Assembly: GCF_013359935.1 (NCBI RefSeq)
Contig: NZ_JABMCB010000202.1
Span: forward strand, 124,001-188,000
Length of the DNA: 64,000 nt
Source: Paenibacillus xylanilyticus
GTDB taxonomy: Bacteria; Bacillota; Bacilli; Paenibacillales; Paenibacillaceae
Reading direction: 5' to 3'
In this document: positions 26,760 through 36,020 of the stretch, piece by piece
Position numbering within the stretch: position 1 is the first letter of the stretch
Layout of the letters: each line of letters opens with the position of its first letter
The notes under the pieces: model-generated
Seen by the model: the letters and a program-made list of their open reading frames with translations, nothing else
Told to the model about the DNA's origin: nothing
The model's database searches: none
Program-made: the position numbers and the translations under genes

Positions 26760-27248
26760 CTATGATCGAAATAAATATGTCTTTACCATCTCCTCTCGTA
26801 TACCTACCAGATCGGATATTTCTCGATAACTGAAATTAAGCTCGTATTTCAAAATGAGCAACTGCCTATAGATTGGATTCAGTGCATCCATCACATGCTC
26901 GATCTCTTCTCTCCGTTCCTTACGCAACAGGATTCCCTCCGGGATTTCACTACCTTCCACGGTTGGCTCTTGATCCAACCACTCAATTCTTTTTCGCTTG
27001 CGAAGCATATCATAATATCGATTGAGCGCTACCCGGTATAGCCAGGCAGAGAACTTTTCTGGCATGATGGAATCAAGATAAAGGAGCCCTTTATATACCG
27101 TGTCCTGAATAATATCTTCGGCGTCAGCCCTGCTCGCTCCCAAGCGAATCAAGTAGTGCTGAATATGCTTCATTTTATTCTGCATTAGCTGCAACATCCG
27201 CTCATTATCCAACCTCCCTTCAATCTTTACAACGTTCTGAAGGGTCAT
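26760..27248 (-). CDS. ECF sigma factor, C-terminally short and without partner
   Basis: 162 residues. Region 2 is seen as ADAEDIIQDTVYKGLLYLD and AWLYRVALNRYYDMLRKRKR, and region 4 as LNPIYRQLLILKYELNFSYR to IREEMVKTYLFRS. Relatives usually continue about ten residues after YLFR, so the tail is clipped, and no anti-sigma gene follows, although one is normally present. The start is uncertain: ATG 27248 lacks a site, while GGGAGG lies 15 bp before an internal ATG. Probably a remnant that may still bind polymerase. Confidence 0.75.
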   Translation of the reverse strand: MTLQNVVKIEGRLDNERMLQLMQNKMKHIQHYLIRLGASRADAEDIIQDTVYKGLLYLDSIMPEKFSAWLYRVALNRYYDMLRKRKRIEWLDQEPTVEGSEIPEGILLRKERREEIEHVMDALNPIYRQLLILKYELNFSYREISDLVGIREEMVKTYLFRS

Positions 27249-27281
27249 ATGTATACAAGAGTCATCAATCTATTGAGTACA

Positions 27282-27368
27282 CTGCCCGTTAGCTGAACAA
27301 GGCAGCCGATCACAAAGACCGGCTGCCCTTCTTATTATTTATTGTGCTATCGTTTCCCGTTAGCTCAA
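27282..27368. repeat. Element A, complete copy
   Basis: CTGCCCGTTAGCTGAAC, hairpin GGCAGCCG/CGGCTGCC, TTCTTATTATTTATTGTGCTA and right end CGTTTCCCGTTAGCTCAA. The interior is nearly identical to 62998-63067. Confidence 0.85.
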
Positions 27369-27409
27369 TCTTTGCAATCAATCTAATTTCATAGATAATA
27401 ATCAACCAT

Positions 27410-27964
27410 TTAGTATAACGTCTTCATTCCCATTTCCACGTATTTAGAATCTTCTAATTTACTTTGAAATTCAGTTCTCCATTTATTAGGGGAATTAATT
27501 AATGGAGAGTCAGCTTGCCCCTGCAACATTTCTGCATCTTCTCTAGATACTACATACGATAAGTCAGAAAATGTATAACGAATCTCCTGCAAGTTATCAA
27601 TTAATGCAAAGGTTGCTGTTGCATTATATATTAATGAACGTTCCAACAGTTCTGGTGTGATGTCGGCAGTAGAAGATTTATATAATATATTTGCTGCCAG
27701 CTTATCAGGAAAGAGCTCAAGTTCACTCTCAATATTGCCTAGTGGAAGAGAATGAATTAGGCCCGATAAATTCCCCGCGTTACCCATGTATTTATTTTTA
27801 TATCTGATGGATTCTTCAATATTGTGAGTTAGAGGGTCAGTCTGTTGAGCTGCATAGACTTGATCTTCGCGTTCCATTCTCGGCAATAGGATTCCATAAA
27901 CGGTGACAAAGAGAATAATCCCTATCATAGCTAGAACAAAATTTGCTGTGTTTTTTTTATTCAT
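27410..27964 (-). CDS. DUF4825-like membrane-anchored protein
   Basis: 184 residues with one N-terminal transmembrane helix (about 7-27) and an extracytoplasmic domain. A motif around NAGNLSGLIHSLPLGNIE and TFALIDNLQEIRYTFSDLSY is characteristic, from memory, of DUF4825. The function is unknown. Its start overlaps the stop of the upstream permease-prefix gene by 4 bp (ATGA), so it is translationally coupled and last in a PadR-controlled operon. Confidence 0.7.
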   Translation of the reverse strand: MNKKNTANFVLAMIGIILFVTVYGILLPRMEREDQVYAAQQTDPLTHNIEESIRYKNKYMGNAGNLSGLIHSLPLGNIESELELFPDKLAANILYKSSTADITPELLERSLIYNATATFALIDNLQEIRYTFSDLSYVVSREDAEMLQGQADSPLINSPNKWRTEFQSKLEDSKYVEMGMKTLY

Positions 27965-28635
27965 AAAGATTCACCTACCATATGTTTTTGTTTCACTTTC
28001 AATGAAGCTTGGAACAATAATGGAATAATAACAGTAATTAAGGGCCAAATATAATGGGTTGCAAGAACTGCAAACTGATAAGGTCCTAGTATCTGAATAC
28101 TTCTTCCAAACCATATATCGCTTCCAAAATGGATAGCTGTCGTGAATAACGATTGGATAAGGAAAAATACAGTCCAAATAGCCCAAGCTATATTGCGATG
28201 ACGCTTATTCGAGACATCATGAGAGATAGCTATATCTTTATTATTTTGATTTAGATTAGTTTTCTTAAGATAACTTATATAACAAACTGCTGCCAAAATC
28301 GGCAGAATGACGCTTAAGAGAATACCTGCTTGTTCGATAAGACTTAAAGGTATAGTTAGAACCCAGGCAATTAAAAAATAGAGCGCTGCGGTTTGAAGAA
28401 GTTCCGCTTTGTATTTATTCACGTAATATGGAAAATGCCCCTCCACCAAGCCGTCTACACTCTTGATGCTACTTTTTGCTTCTTGTACTGCAACTTCGTA
28501 TTTCATACCATGTGCTGTCAAATCATGTACTTTGGCTTCAAGATTGCTTAGAATCTCATTTCTAAGTTCTTGCACTTGCAGAGTCTTTTTATATCCGGTA
28601 AATAGATGGTCTACATATTTTTCTAATTTGTTCAT
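27961..28635 (-). CDS. Permease-prefix-domain membrane protein
   Basis: 224 residues. The N-terminal 75 residues (LEKYVDHLFTGYKKTLQVQE to VQEAKSSIKSVDGLVEGH) are the permease prefix/DUF1700-like helical domain. Five or so transmembrane segments follow (around 80-98, 100-122, 148-170, 190-212). Such proteins are commonly encoded directly after a PadR regulator and are thought to act with cell-envelope stress or ABC export functions. It overlaps the PadR stop by 4 bp and the next gene by 4 bp. Confidence 0.75.
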   Translation of the reverse strand: MNKLEKYVDHLFTGYKKTLQVQELRNEILSNLEAKVHDLTAHGMKYEVAVQEAKSSIKSVDGLVEGHFPYYVNKYKAELLQTAALYFLIAWVLTIPLSLIEQAGILLSVILPILAAVCYISYLKKTNLNQNNKDIAISHDVSNKRHRNIAWAIWTVFFLIQSLFTTAIHFGSDIWFGRSIQILGPYQFAVLATHYIWPLITVIIPLLFQASLKVKQKHMVGESL

Positions 28636-28982
28636 TCTGCTCCCCCCTCTGATTCAATTAATTGATCAATTAACTTTTTGGCATTTTTCCATGCTAAGAG
28701 ATTATGTAAATATACTTCATGACCAGAAGAAGTAACTGTGTAATATTTACGCCTACCTCCATGGCTTTCATCTCCCCAGTACGATTTTATGTGACCATGG
28801 GATTCCAATCTTTTGAGGCTCGTATAAAGCGATGGTTCTTTCAATTCATACTGACCATAACTATATTTCGAAATAGCTTTTATAATTTCATAGCCATAGT
28901 TATCTCCTTCGGTTAAAACCCGTAAGATGATCGTATCCATGTTACCGCGAAGCAAATCTCGGCTGATACTGCTTTCTGTCAT
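28632..28982 (-). CDS. PadR family transcriptional regulator
   Basis: 116 residues from ATG 28982, chosen because GGGGGTG precedes it at good spacing; an ATG 15 bp upstream overlaps that site. The winged helix reads LLRGNMDTIILRVLTEGDNY then GYEIIKAISK, and EPSLYTSLKRLESHGHIKSY is the PadR recognition region. It heads a three-gene operon with overlapping reading frames. An inverted repeat at 29012-29038 lies at its promoter, fitting autorepression. Confidence 0.9.
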   Translation of the reverse strand: MTESSISRDLLRGNMDTIILRVLTEGDNYGYEIIKAISKYSYGQYELKEPSLYTSLKRLESHGHIKSYWGDESHGGRRKYYTVTSSGHEVYLHNLLAWKNAKKLIDQLIESEGGAE

Positions 28983-29011
28983 TTTGTTCACCCCCATTTA
29001 CATCGTACCAC

Positions 29012-29038
29012 ATATTACTATGTATTACAAAGTAATAT
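29012..29038. promoter_or_regulatory. Probable PadR operator
   Basis: ATATTACT and AGTAATAT form a perfect inverted repeat with an 11-base spacer, 30 bp upstream of the PadR start. Confidence 0.65.
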
Positions 29039-29168
29039 ACAATGATAAGTAAATTCATCTTAGAATAAAATATAACTACTACCGGTTTTCTGTTTTAGTA
29101 ATGACTGCTAACTAAAAGTAACTAAACGCTTTGAATAGCTGTCCTGGTGCAATGCTTTTTAAACTAAC

Positions 29169-29445
29169 CTGCCCGTTAGTTTAATTAAACAGATAAGAAT
29201 TAAAATCGACATTGGTACCATGTTTCAGCAATGGAACTGAGTTCTGTGCTTTTATCTCGCTACATGAGTTCCATCATCCAACTGTTTATATACCTACCTA
29301 ATCCGAAATGACACAATGTTTTTGTCCTTTTCGGCAATGGTACAAAGTTCTTGTCCTCAGTGGGGGACAAGAACATAGTTCCTTAAAACAAAAAAACCGC
29401 TAAATAAGCGACTTTGAATTGAACAATGTTCTTGTCCTGCGACAA
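29169..29445. repeat. Composite A/B repeat with a long shared block
   Basis: Starts with the A left end CTGCCCGTTAGTTTAA. About 188 bp (29169-29356) match 44429-44617 with only two substitutions and one indel. It ends with B units, a GGACAAGAAC inverted unit, a degenerate AACCGCTAAATAAGCGACTT hairpin and a terminal GTTCTTGTCCTGCGACA. No A right end is seen. Confidence 0.85.
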
Positions 29446-29636
29446 TAGTAAAATTTTCTTTCCTCCCTATCAAAATGAATTATTTTAGTTAACAAAAAAT
29501 ACCCAGTCCTATCAAAAGTATTATTTCTTCACTACCTCCTCTATTTTACTGGAGAGACCTTAATGAAATTCAACAATGCCTGGTATCGGCTAATTGACAT
29601 ACTAAATGCAGGCATAGGGATTTAATAAGAAAAAGG

Positions 29637-29667
29637 AAAACCTTGAGAATGATGTTCTCAAGGTTTT
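29637..29667. terminator. Perfect terminator-like hairpin
   Basis: AAAACCTTGAGAA and TTCTCAAGGTTTT pair perfectly around TGATG. It is symmetric enough to work on both strands and lies just downstream of the coding-like fragment at 29694-29860. Confidence 0.65.
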
Positions 29668-29693
29668 AATATAGTAATTATTTGTGATAATCA

Positions 29694-29860
29694 TTAACCT
29701 TCCCATTTGAGCCATTTGTTTCTATAGTTCTTATTAGGATTCAGTCGAATTTTATTAAGATAATCTGCGTAGCGCTTCATATACGGTGTTCTCGCATTCT
29801 TCAGCATCCGGCACTTGAAAGACATCTAATAAGCCTACCACCTTCGTGTTACACAATGGA
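29694..29860 (-). pseudogene. Unidentified coding-like fragment
   Basis: On the minus strand one frame gives NTKVVGLLDVFQVPDAEECE and NTVYEALRRLS, then stops; an overlapping frame gives YADYLNKIRLNPNKNYRNKW and ends at a TAA at 29694, followed by a perfect terminator. It looks like the 3' end of a gene broken by a frameshift. The family was not recognised. Confidence 0.35.
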
Positions 29861-29884
29861 ACCGATAGTCATAGATGGATGAAA

Positions 29885-30646
29885 TTAATGGTCTGTTGGC
29901 GCTTGGCTCGCCATATCGTTAAGCTGGGTTACAAAAGCTCCTTCATTCGGACCTTGATTATCACGAATCATTTTCGCTTGTTCCACTAGAACCTCTTCAG
30001 CATCCGTACCGAGTAATCTTATTGTTTCTTCAATAAATGCTTCAAGTGGCATCGCATGCGGATTGTTACTAATATCTCCCATGAGTTCCGTTTGAACCCC
30101 AGGTGGTATGATTTCTAATACTTTTACTGTTGTATCTTTAAACAAATAACGTTGTGATAAGGTATAGGAATGGAGCGCTGCTTTGGTCGCCGAATACACC
30201 GCAGTCGCTGCGTACGGAATAAACCCGACTGAAGAAGTCGTATTAATGATCACAGCTTCTTCTTTAGACTTCAAATGTTCAATTAATGAAGACGTCATTC
30301 GAATGGGTCCAAGCAAGTTTGTTGAGACCGTTGAAACCAGAACCTCTTCGTCAATCACACCCGCAGCCTCATCGAAAAGCATGATGCCGGCGTTATTAAA
30401 TAAGACATTCAAATCAGGAAAGTCCTGAATAAGTTGCTTAGCGGTTGCCTCAATACTGGAAAGATCCTGTATGTCCAGTTCAACTGCAGACATTCCGGGA
30501 TTAGCACTAATCACTTCCTCCAGACGCTCTTTTCTTCTACCCGAGATGATTACTTTGTTTCCAAGGTTGTGTAGAGCTTCTGCCAATGCACGTCCAATTC
30601 CTGAACCGCCACCTGTAATGAAGATCGTGTTTCCTGTAAGTTTCAT
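29885..30646 (-). CDS. SDR family oxidoreductase (DltE-like)
   Basis: 253 residues from ATG 30646, selected because GGAGGAATTTAAA precedes it; an in-frame ATG 15 bp upstream overlaps this site. TGGGSGIG is at 11-18, then NNAG and VYSATKAAL for catalysis. It resembles the DltE-like short-chain dehydrogenases often found beside regulators in Firmicutes. Substrate unknown. It is divergent from the TetR gene at 30882, which likely controls it. Confidence 0.88.
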   Translation of the reverse strand: MKLTGNTIFITGGGSGIGRALAEALHNLGNKVIISGRRKERLEEVISANPGMSAVELDIQDLSSIEATAKQLIQDFPDLNVLFNNAGIMLFDEAAGVIDEEVLVSTVSTNLLGPIRMTSSLIEHLKSKEEAVIINTTSSVGFIPYAATAVYSATKAALHSYTLSQRYLFKDTTVKVLEIIPPGVQTELMGDISNNPHAMPLEAFIEETIRLLGTDAEEVLVEQAKMIRDNQGPNEGAFVTQLNDMASQAPTDH

Positions 30647-30834
30647 TTTAAATTCCTCCAATATTTGGTTATAATTATTTTGAAATTGTATTACATTGTT
30701 CGATGAAATCGGTATTAACTATTAATCTTGCACTTTAAGGTTTCAAAATGGACTAACCACCTTCTAAGCAGTATACTATTACAACAATAGTTGCTTTAGT
30801 AGTTCAATTGTATCGGGAACATCATTGAGGAACA

Positions 30835-30860
30835 ACCAACAATGCGGGCCATTTGTTGGT
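30835..30860. promoter_or_regulatory. Inverted repeat upstream of the second TetR gene
   Basis: ACCAACAA and TTGTTGGT are perfect arms with a 10-base spacer, just before the TetR ribosome binding site. Candidate operator or leader hairpin. Confidence 0.5.
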
Positions 30861-30881
30861 TTAAAAAAAGGAGTTAGATCC

Positions 30882-31427
30882 ATGGGACTTAAAGTAAGAA
30901 ATATTCGTACAACTCGAACAAGAGAATCCATTTTTGAGTCACTTTTTGAACTGATGGAAGAAAAAGATTTTGATAAAATAACAATACAAAATTTAACGGA
31001 ACGAGCCCAAATCAATCGGGCAACTTTCTATGCTCATTTCCAAGATAAATATGAATTGTTGGATGAGATTATAAAAAAATCAGCGGAAGAACTTATTCAA
31101 CAACATACTAATGGTGTGTGTACTTTTACAAAAGATAATATGATGCAATTAGTATTCGCAGCATTTGAGTATCATCAACAAGTCAAAAAGAAATGTCGCC
31201 GTAACTATAACAGAATTATTCCTCTACTCTCTTCAAAATTAGTCAATGCACTAAAGCATTATTTGAATCTTTGTATGCAGGAAATATCCTCTGATGAACG
31301 TACTTTGTACGTACAAATCTATGCCAACATGATTAATGAAGCAGTTACTTTGCATACTGCTGAACAAATTAAACTAACAGAACAAAGTATAGCAGAGCAT
31401 ATTGTTCAAATGATGAACCTGGACTAA
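30882..31427 (+). CDS. TetR/AcrR family regulator with TetR_C-type C-terminus
   Basis: 181 residues from ATG 30882, preceded by AAAGGAG; an upstream in-frame start at 30825 would run across the inverted repeat. The helix-turn-helix is RESIFESLFELMEEKDFDKI then TIQNLTERAQINRATFYAHF. The C-terminal part resembles the YezE/YxbF-type domain of Firmicute TetR regulators. It is divergent from the SDR gene; a shared regulatory region of about 235 bp lies between them. Confidence 0.88.
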   Translation: MGLKVRNIRTTRTRESIFESLFELMEEKDFDKITIQNLTERAQINRATFYAHFQDKYELLDEIIKKSAEELIQQHTNGVCTFTKDNMMQLVFAAFEYHQQVKKKCRRNYNRIIPLLSSKLVNALKHYLNLCMQEISSDERTLYVQIYANMINEAVTLHTAEQIKLTEQSIAEHIVQMMNLD

Positions 31428-31570
31428 TCGAAAAAGTGAGCCATAGTTAGGTAACAGCTGCTTGAGAGTGCAGCAGCAAGCCCATTATGTTTCGTTTCTC
31501 TTGCACAGCCAATAGTGCCAACATAGGATCCATCGAGGGACCATAGGAGACTGTGGTCCTGAGAACCATC

Positions 31571-31640
31571 AAGCTGGAGTATCAGCGATGAATATCATTT
31601 GAAATTTTCCTTTTCTAAAGAGGCTGGGCTGGGCATCTGG
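31571..31640 (-). pseudogene. Tiny fragment of an LLM flavin oxidoreductase
   Basis: The minus strand reads LEKENFQMIFIADTPA, matching the LFIADTP strand of intact LLM enzymes and a second fragment at 40008-40128 (about 80% DNA identity over 45 bp). Stops surround it. The rest of the 360-bp gap at 31428-31788 shows nothing I can assign. Confidence 0.5.
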
Positions 31641-31788
31641 AATAGCTAGAAAAATTTCCCCAGTTTACTTCTTCTGCACATACTCCACTAATTCCCTTGG
31701 GGTTCACCATCCCATATCTCAACGGTTCATTGCCTTTACATTCCTTCGTTATAACCTAAGCTCACGATACTCTGGACTGAATATTCTG

Positions 31789-32820
31789 TCAAAAAAGCGG
31801 TTCCAGGCGATCTCTTTTCTGATAGTCAACCATCCAACCTGGGTATTCAGGAGGCAGTGTACTCACTTCGTCAAGTTGCTGAATTTCATCATCCGTCAGT
31901 TCTAAATTTGCGGCTTCCAGATTTTCTTCCAACTGTTCCAATCGTTTCGCGCCAACAAGAACAGAGGTTACAACTGGTCTTGTCATCAGCCAAGCGAGCG
32001 CCACACTTGCTATACTTGTCCCATGTGCTTCAGCGATCGGTTTTATCTTATCAATGATATTCCAAGCTCGCTCTTTATCTACCATCGGGAAATCAACCGC
32101 TGAGCGGCGCGAATCCTCTGCCTTTTGATTGTGTCGATCGTAACGCCCTGACAGCAGACCGCCAGCAAGCGGACCCCACACCAGAAGTCCCATCTTCTTT
32201 GCTTCCATCAGAGGCACCAACTCTCGTTCGACATCGCGGCTGGCAAGAGAATAATACCCCTGAACCGTTTCAAAGCGAGCCAGATTTTTGCGTTCAGAAA
32301 TACCAAGAGCATCAGCAATTTTCCAAGCATGCCAGTTCGATACGCCAATATATCGTACCTTACCCTGTGTTACCAGATCATTTAAAGCACCTAAAGTTTC
32401 TTCTACAGGTGTCAAGAAATCATCGGCGTGAATCTGATACAAATCGATATAATCCATCTTCAATCTCTTTAAACTTGCTTCCACTGCATTCATAATATGT
32501 CCTCTTGAAGCACCGACATCGTTACGTCCCATACCTGTTCGTCCGGCGGCTTTGCTAGCAATTACAACTTCCTCCCGCGCAATACCAAGATTGCGGAAGG
32601 ATTGTCCAAGAATAATTTCACTTTCACCTTCTGCATAATTATCAGCAGTATCAAAGAAATTAATTCCGATATCGACACTCTTTTTTATCATCTTGTCGGC
32701 TTCTTCCTGCCCAACTAAACCGAGAATTTTATGGTTATCCTTTCCACTCGTGAACGTCATTGTGCCTAACGCAAGTTGTGAAACTAAAAGTCCTGTATTT
32801 CCAAGCTGCTTATACTTCAT
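31789..32820 (-). CDS. Aldo/keto reductase
   Basis: 343 residues from ATG 32820 with AGGAGGATATACAG upstream; an in-frame upstream extension to 32880 lacks a site. The catalytic set is D57 (FFDTADNY), Y62, K90 and H131 (YQIHADD), and VLVGAKRLEQLEENL forms the cofactor loop. It is about 40-45% similar by eye to the reductase at 14161 and of the YajO/Tas-like type. A 72-bp piece of this gene is duplicated at 37257-37328. Substrate unknown. Confidence 0.9.
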   Translation of the reverse strand: MKYKQLGNTGLLVSQLALGTMTFTSGKDNHKILGLVGQEEADKMIKKSVDIGINFFDTADNYAEGESEIILGQSFRNLGIAREEVVIASKAAGRTGMGRNDVGASRGHIMNAVEASLKRLKMDYIDLYQIHADDFLTPVEETLGALNDLVTQGKVRYIGVSNWHAWKIADALGISERKNLARFETVQGYYSLASRDVERELVPLMEAKKMGLLVWGPLAGGLLSGRYDRHNQKAEDSRRSAVDFPMVDKERAWNIIDKIKPIAEAHGTSIASVALAWLMTRPVVTSVLVGAKRLEQLEENLEAANLELTDDEIQQLDEVSTLPPEYPGWMVDYQKRDRLEPLF

Positions 32821-32978
32821 TCTGTATATCCTCCTTAATATTGGGCATTTTATAGCATCACAATCATACTCGCTTTGCAATCAGCATGTAACTGTCCGCT
32901 ACATCCGTTATTATGTGCCTCTTCTTTTTTATAGCTAGTCATAAAAGCATGGTGATACGTGTAAATGAACTTTCATAT

Positions 32979-34418
32979 TTAGTGCATATTCATGCTCTCT
33001 ACTGTTCCGCGGTTGATAACGGAGCGGCGCACGAACAAGCCAATAATAAAGCCAATAACAGCAATTAAAAGCAAATTCCAAAACACGGTTTGCGCTCCCG
33101 CAGTTATCGCATTTGCGATTTCATTCGGCATTGTTGGTGTAGATGAGGAAGCTAAATACTTATTCTTTCCACCTGTTAAAATACTAATCGCTACAGCTGT
33201 TCCCATAGCCCCAACGACTTGCATCAACGTGTTCAGGGCAGCTGAACCATGTGGATATAATTCAGATGGCAGCGAGTTTAAGGCGTTTGTTTGTGAGGCT
33301 GGCCAAACGAGTCCAATCCCTCCCGCTAGAACCATATGCAATGCAATAATTAATCCAACTGATGAAGCTGGCGTTAATGTTGTGAAGAACCATAAAACCA
33401 ACATCACAATGACTAAACCTGGAATTATAACCCATTTCGGTCCGTACTTATCGTATAAGCGTCCAGAAACCATCTGGAAAATACCATTTATTGCACTACC
33501 AGGTAATAATATTAAGCCTGTAACAAATACAGATAGCCCTGCCCCTGTTTGCAAGAACATTGGCAAAACAATCATTGTGGTCATAAAAATCACTATACAC
33601 ATCATCACTAGGAAAACCCCGACAACGAACATCGGATATTTAAATACACGTAAATTTAGTAACGGCTGATCCTTATTTTGTCGCAATACAAACAAGATAA
33701 GTGCAATCACACCAACAATAATCAACGTCAGAGCGACGGAACTTTCCCCCCCATGGCCTCCTTCACCAGCTTGACCAAATCCAAATACGATACTTCCGAA
33801 ACCAATTGTGGATAAAACTGCTGAAAGCACATCAATACGTTGCTTACTTACTTCTGTTACATTTTCTAAATACTTCATCCCAAACAACATACCAATCACT
33901 ATGAATGGTAGTAAGGACCAGAAAATAAAGTGCCAAGACAAATACTGGATTATCATCCCACTAATCGCTGGCCCCAGTGCTGGTGCAAACGATAAGACTA
34001 ACCCAATATAGCCCATCGCTGCGCCTCGCTTTTCTGGAGGAAAAATCACAAGCAATGTGTTAAACATGAGCGGTAATAATAACCCCATACCAATTGCCTG
34101 TATAACACGTGCAAACATGAGCATTTCAAAGTTTAAGGATACAGCCGCTAAGAATGTACCTGCCGTTAAACTAGCTGTTGACACGATAAAAAGTTGTCTT
34201 GTTGTATACATTTGCAATAATAGACCAGTGAACGGCATTAGAATACCAAGTGTTAGTAAGTAACCTGTTGTCAACCATTGCGCTGTAGCCGCCGAAATGT
34301 GGAACACTTCCATTAAATTAGTCATTGCTATGTTTAGAGCGGTCTCGCTAAACATCCCAACAAAACCACAGATAAGCAGCGATGCCAAGATGGCACGTGT
34401 ATTGTATTGCTTCTTCAT
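32979..34418 (-). CDS. MFS multidrug efflux transporter, DHA2 (14-TM) family
   Basis: 479 residues with about 14 hydrophobic helices. The N-terminal ALNIAMTNLMEVFHISAATA and QWLTTGYLLTLGILMPFTG, and the motif C region GLVLSFAPALGPAISGMI, are typical of the EmrB/QacA-like drug:H+ antiporters of Firmicutes. AAGGAG precedes the ATG. It is encoded between an aldo/keto reductase and an LLM enzyme on the same strand, consistent with export of a toxic compound or metabolite. Confidence 0.9.
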   Translation of the reverse strand: MKKQYNTRAILASLLICGFVGMFSETALNIAMTNLMEVFHISAATAQWLTTGYLLTLGILMPFTGLLLQMYTTRQLFIVSTASLTAGTFLAAVSLNFEMLMFARVIQAIGMGLLLPLMFNTLLVIFPPEKRGAAMGYIGLVLSFAPALGPAISGMIIQYLSWHFIFWSLLPFIVIGMLFGMKYLENVTEVSKQRIDVLSAVLSTIGFGSIVFGFGQAGEGGHGGESSVALTLIIVGVIALILFVLRQNKDQPLLNLRVFKYPMFVVGVFLVMMCIVIFMTTMIVLPMFLQTGAGLSVFVTGLILLPGSAINGIFQMVSGRLYDKYGPKWVIIPGLVIVMLVLWFFTTLTPASSVGLIIALHMVLAGGIGLVWPASQTNALNSLPSELYPHGSAALNTLMQVVGAMGTAVAISILTGGKNKYLASSSTPTMPNEIANAITAGAQTVFWNLLLIAVIGFIIGLFVRRSVINRGTVESMNMH

Positions 34419-34486
34419 TTCACTATCTCCTTGAAATCAACATAGTCGTTTATTTTTTTGCCCTACCTGCACCATAACGACGGTCG

Positions 34487-35626
34487 TCAGGCTTTATCTT
34501 TTGTATACCTATTTTCCAGGAAAGGAAGACCTAAATTACCTCTCAACGTACGGGATTCATATTCACTTCGGAATATTCCCTTTTCCTGCAGGATCGGTAC
34601 GACCAAATCAATAAAATCATCAATTCCCGAAGGATGTTCTTGTCTTAGAAGCAATACGTCCATTGTGCCCGTTTGATGCCAATGTTCAATCCTATCGGCT
34701 ACGGTCTCTGCGGATCCGAAAAATAGGGGTTTAGGAGTACGGTATCCTGGGGGCGATAAACTTTGTAACTCCAGAAACTTTTCATTCGCCTCCGTTTCTG
34801 TTCTTCCAACGATGATGTGTTGTGACGGCATAATCAACAGGTCTTCCGGAGCTCGTCCAGCAAGGACTGCTCTTCTTCTCAATTCCTCACTAAATTGCTT
34901 GGCGTAATTGTAATCATCCCCATTTATGAACACACCTTCAGCATGTTTGGATGCGATATTCATAAATGCTTCAGACGTACCCGCTTGAAAGATGACGGGT
35001 CTTCCTTGTGGAGAACGACTAATATTAAGCGGACCGTCAACAGAAAAGTACTTGCCTCTGTAATTCAGTTGGTGCATCTTTCTTGGATTGAGGAAGATAC
35101 CACTCTCTTTATCACGAACAAAAGCATCATCTTCATAGGAATCCCACAGGCCTTCTACAATTTCGATGAACTCTTTATTCAAAGGGTATAAATCTTCTTT
35201 AGACAAATGCCTTCTGCTGTAGTTAGCCAACCCCCCAGAATTAGATGTAACAGCGTTCCATGCCGCTCGCCCGTTACTAATTTTATCGAGAGAGGCCATC
35301 TGTCTAGCCACTGTAAATGGATCAGCGTAAGACGTGGCTATAGTCGCAGCAAGCCCGATGTGGCTAGTGGCCATGCTTAATGCGGATAGTATCGTTACAC
35401 CTTCAAACATGCTTAGAAAATGCGGGATATTTCCAGGCCCTATATGGCTTACATCTGCTAAAAAAACCATATCGAACTTGCCCTCTTCTGCTCGTTTCGC
35501 CATCTTGACATAGAAATCTACACTTTCGCTTGCATTGGCAGGCATATTAGGGTGGCGCCATGCCCAGTAACTCCAACCAACCCCTTCAACTATAACGCCG
35601 ATCTTAAGCTGTTTTTTACTTTTCAT
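34487..35626 (-). CDS. LLM class flavin-dependent monooxygenase, internally shortened
   Basis: 379 residues from ATG 35626, preceded by AGAGGAGC. It belongs to the NtaA/SnaA/DszA branch of luciferase-like FMNH2-dependent monooxygenases (KFDMVFLADVSHIGPG, MASLDKISNGRAAWNAVTS, RPVIFQAGTSEAF). Relatives are near 440-450 residues. Here the segment between VGRTETEANEKFLELQSLSP and LFFGSAETVADRIEHW lacks about 65 residues seen in the intact paralogue at 37328, so activity is doubtful. A MarR gene with operator boxes lies upstream. Confidence 0.8.
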   Translation of the reverse strand: MKSKKQLKIGVIVEGVGWSYWAWRHPNMPANASESVDFYVKMAKRAEEGKFDMVFLADVSHIGPGNIPHFLSMFEGVTILSALSMATSHIGLAATIATSYADPFTVARQMASLDKISNGRAAWNAVTSNSGGLANYSRRHLSKEDLYPLNKEFIEIVEGLWDSYEDDAFVRDKESGIFLNPRKMHQLNYRGKYFSVDGPLNISRSPQGRPVIFQAGTSEAFMNIASKHAEGVFINGDDYNYAKQFSEELRRRAVLAGRAPEDLLIMPSQHIIVGRTETEANEKFLELQSLSPPGYRTPKPLFFGSAETVADRIEHWHQTGTMDVLLLRQEHPSGIDDFIDLVVPILQEKGIFRSEYESRTLRGNLGLPFLENRYTKDKA

Positions 35627-35628
35627 TT

Positions 35629-35865
35629 TTGCTCCTCTTTCTGTAAGATCAAACTCTCTAGCCAATAACCCAATGGCTTTTAATCTCGTAGCCTTTTCGG
35701 GTTAAAAATCGGAATCATAATTTCGTCCACCCAGGCTTCATTTGCTTTTTCTCTTAGTCTTTTAGCCACATTTACAATACTTCCGATAACAAATCGTTCA
35801 CGGTTGAATTCCTTGGCTCTTTCTTCTTCATATGAATACACATGGGATGCTGCTAATGGCCGCTC
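35629..35865 (-). pseudogene. C-terminal fragment of another LLM flavin oxidoreductase
   Basis: The minus strand gives ERPLAASHVYSYEEERAKEF then RFVIGSIVNVAKRLREKANE and DEIMIPIF, and after a frameshift GLLAREFDLTE. This is the tail pattern of MupA/Atu3640-type LLM enzymes (usually ending LLAREF). The N-terminal two thirds are missing. Its last codons run into the start of the LLM gene at 35626. Confidence 0.7.
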
Positions 35866-35962
35866 AAGTCGTCATGAATATATCTCCTTTGTCCGTTTGT
35901 ATGAAAGAGACATAGATCATTAGCCCACTAACCAATTAGATAAACTTTCAAACATCAAATTA

Positions 35963-35998
35963 TTTAGTGTGCTAAATATCAATTTAGCCTGCTAACTA
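35963..35998. promoter_or_regulatory. Two MarR boxes upstream of the LLM genes
   Basis: TTTAGTGTGCTAAA at 35963-35976 and TTTAGCCTGCTAACTA at 35983-35998 match boxes at all three MarR loci in this window. Confidence 0.65.
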
Positions 35999-36020
35999 AT
36001 ATTCAAAAAGTGGAGAGTGC

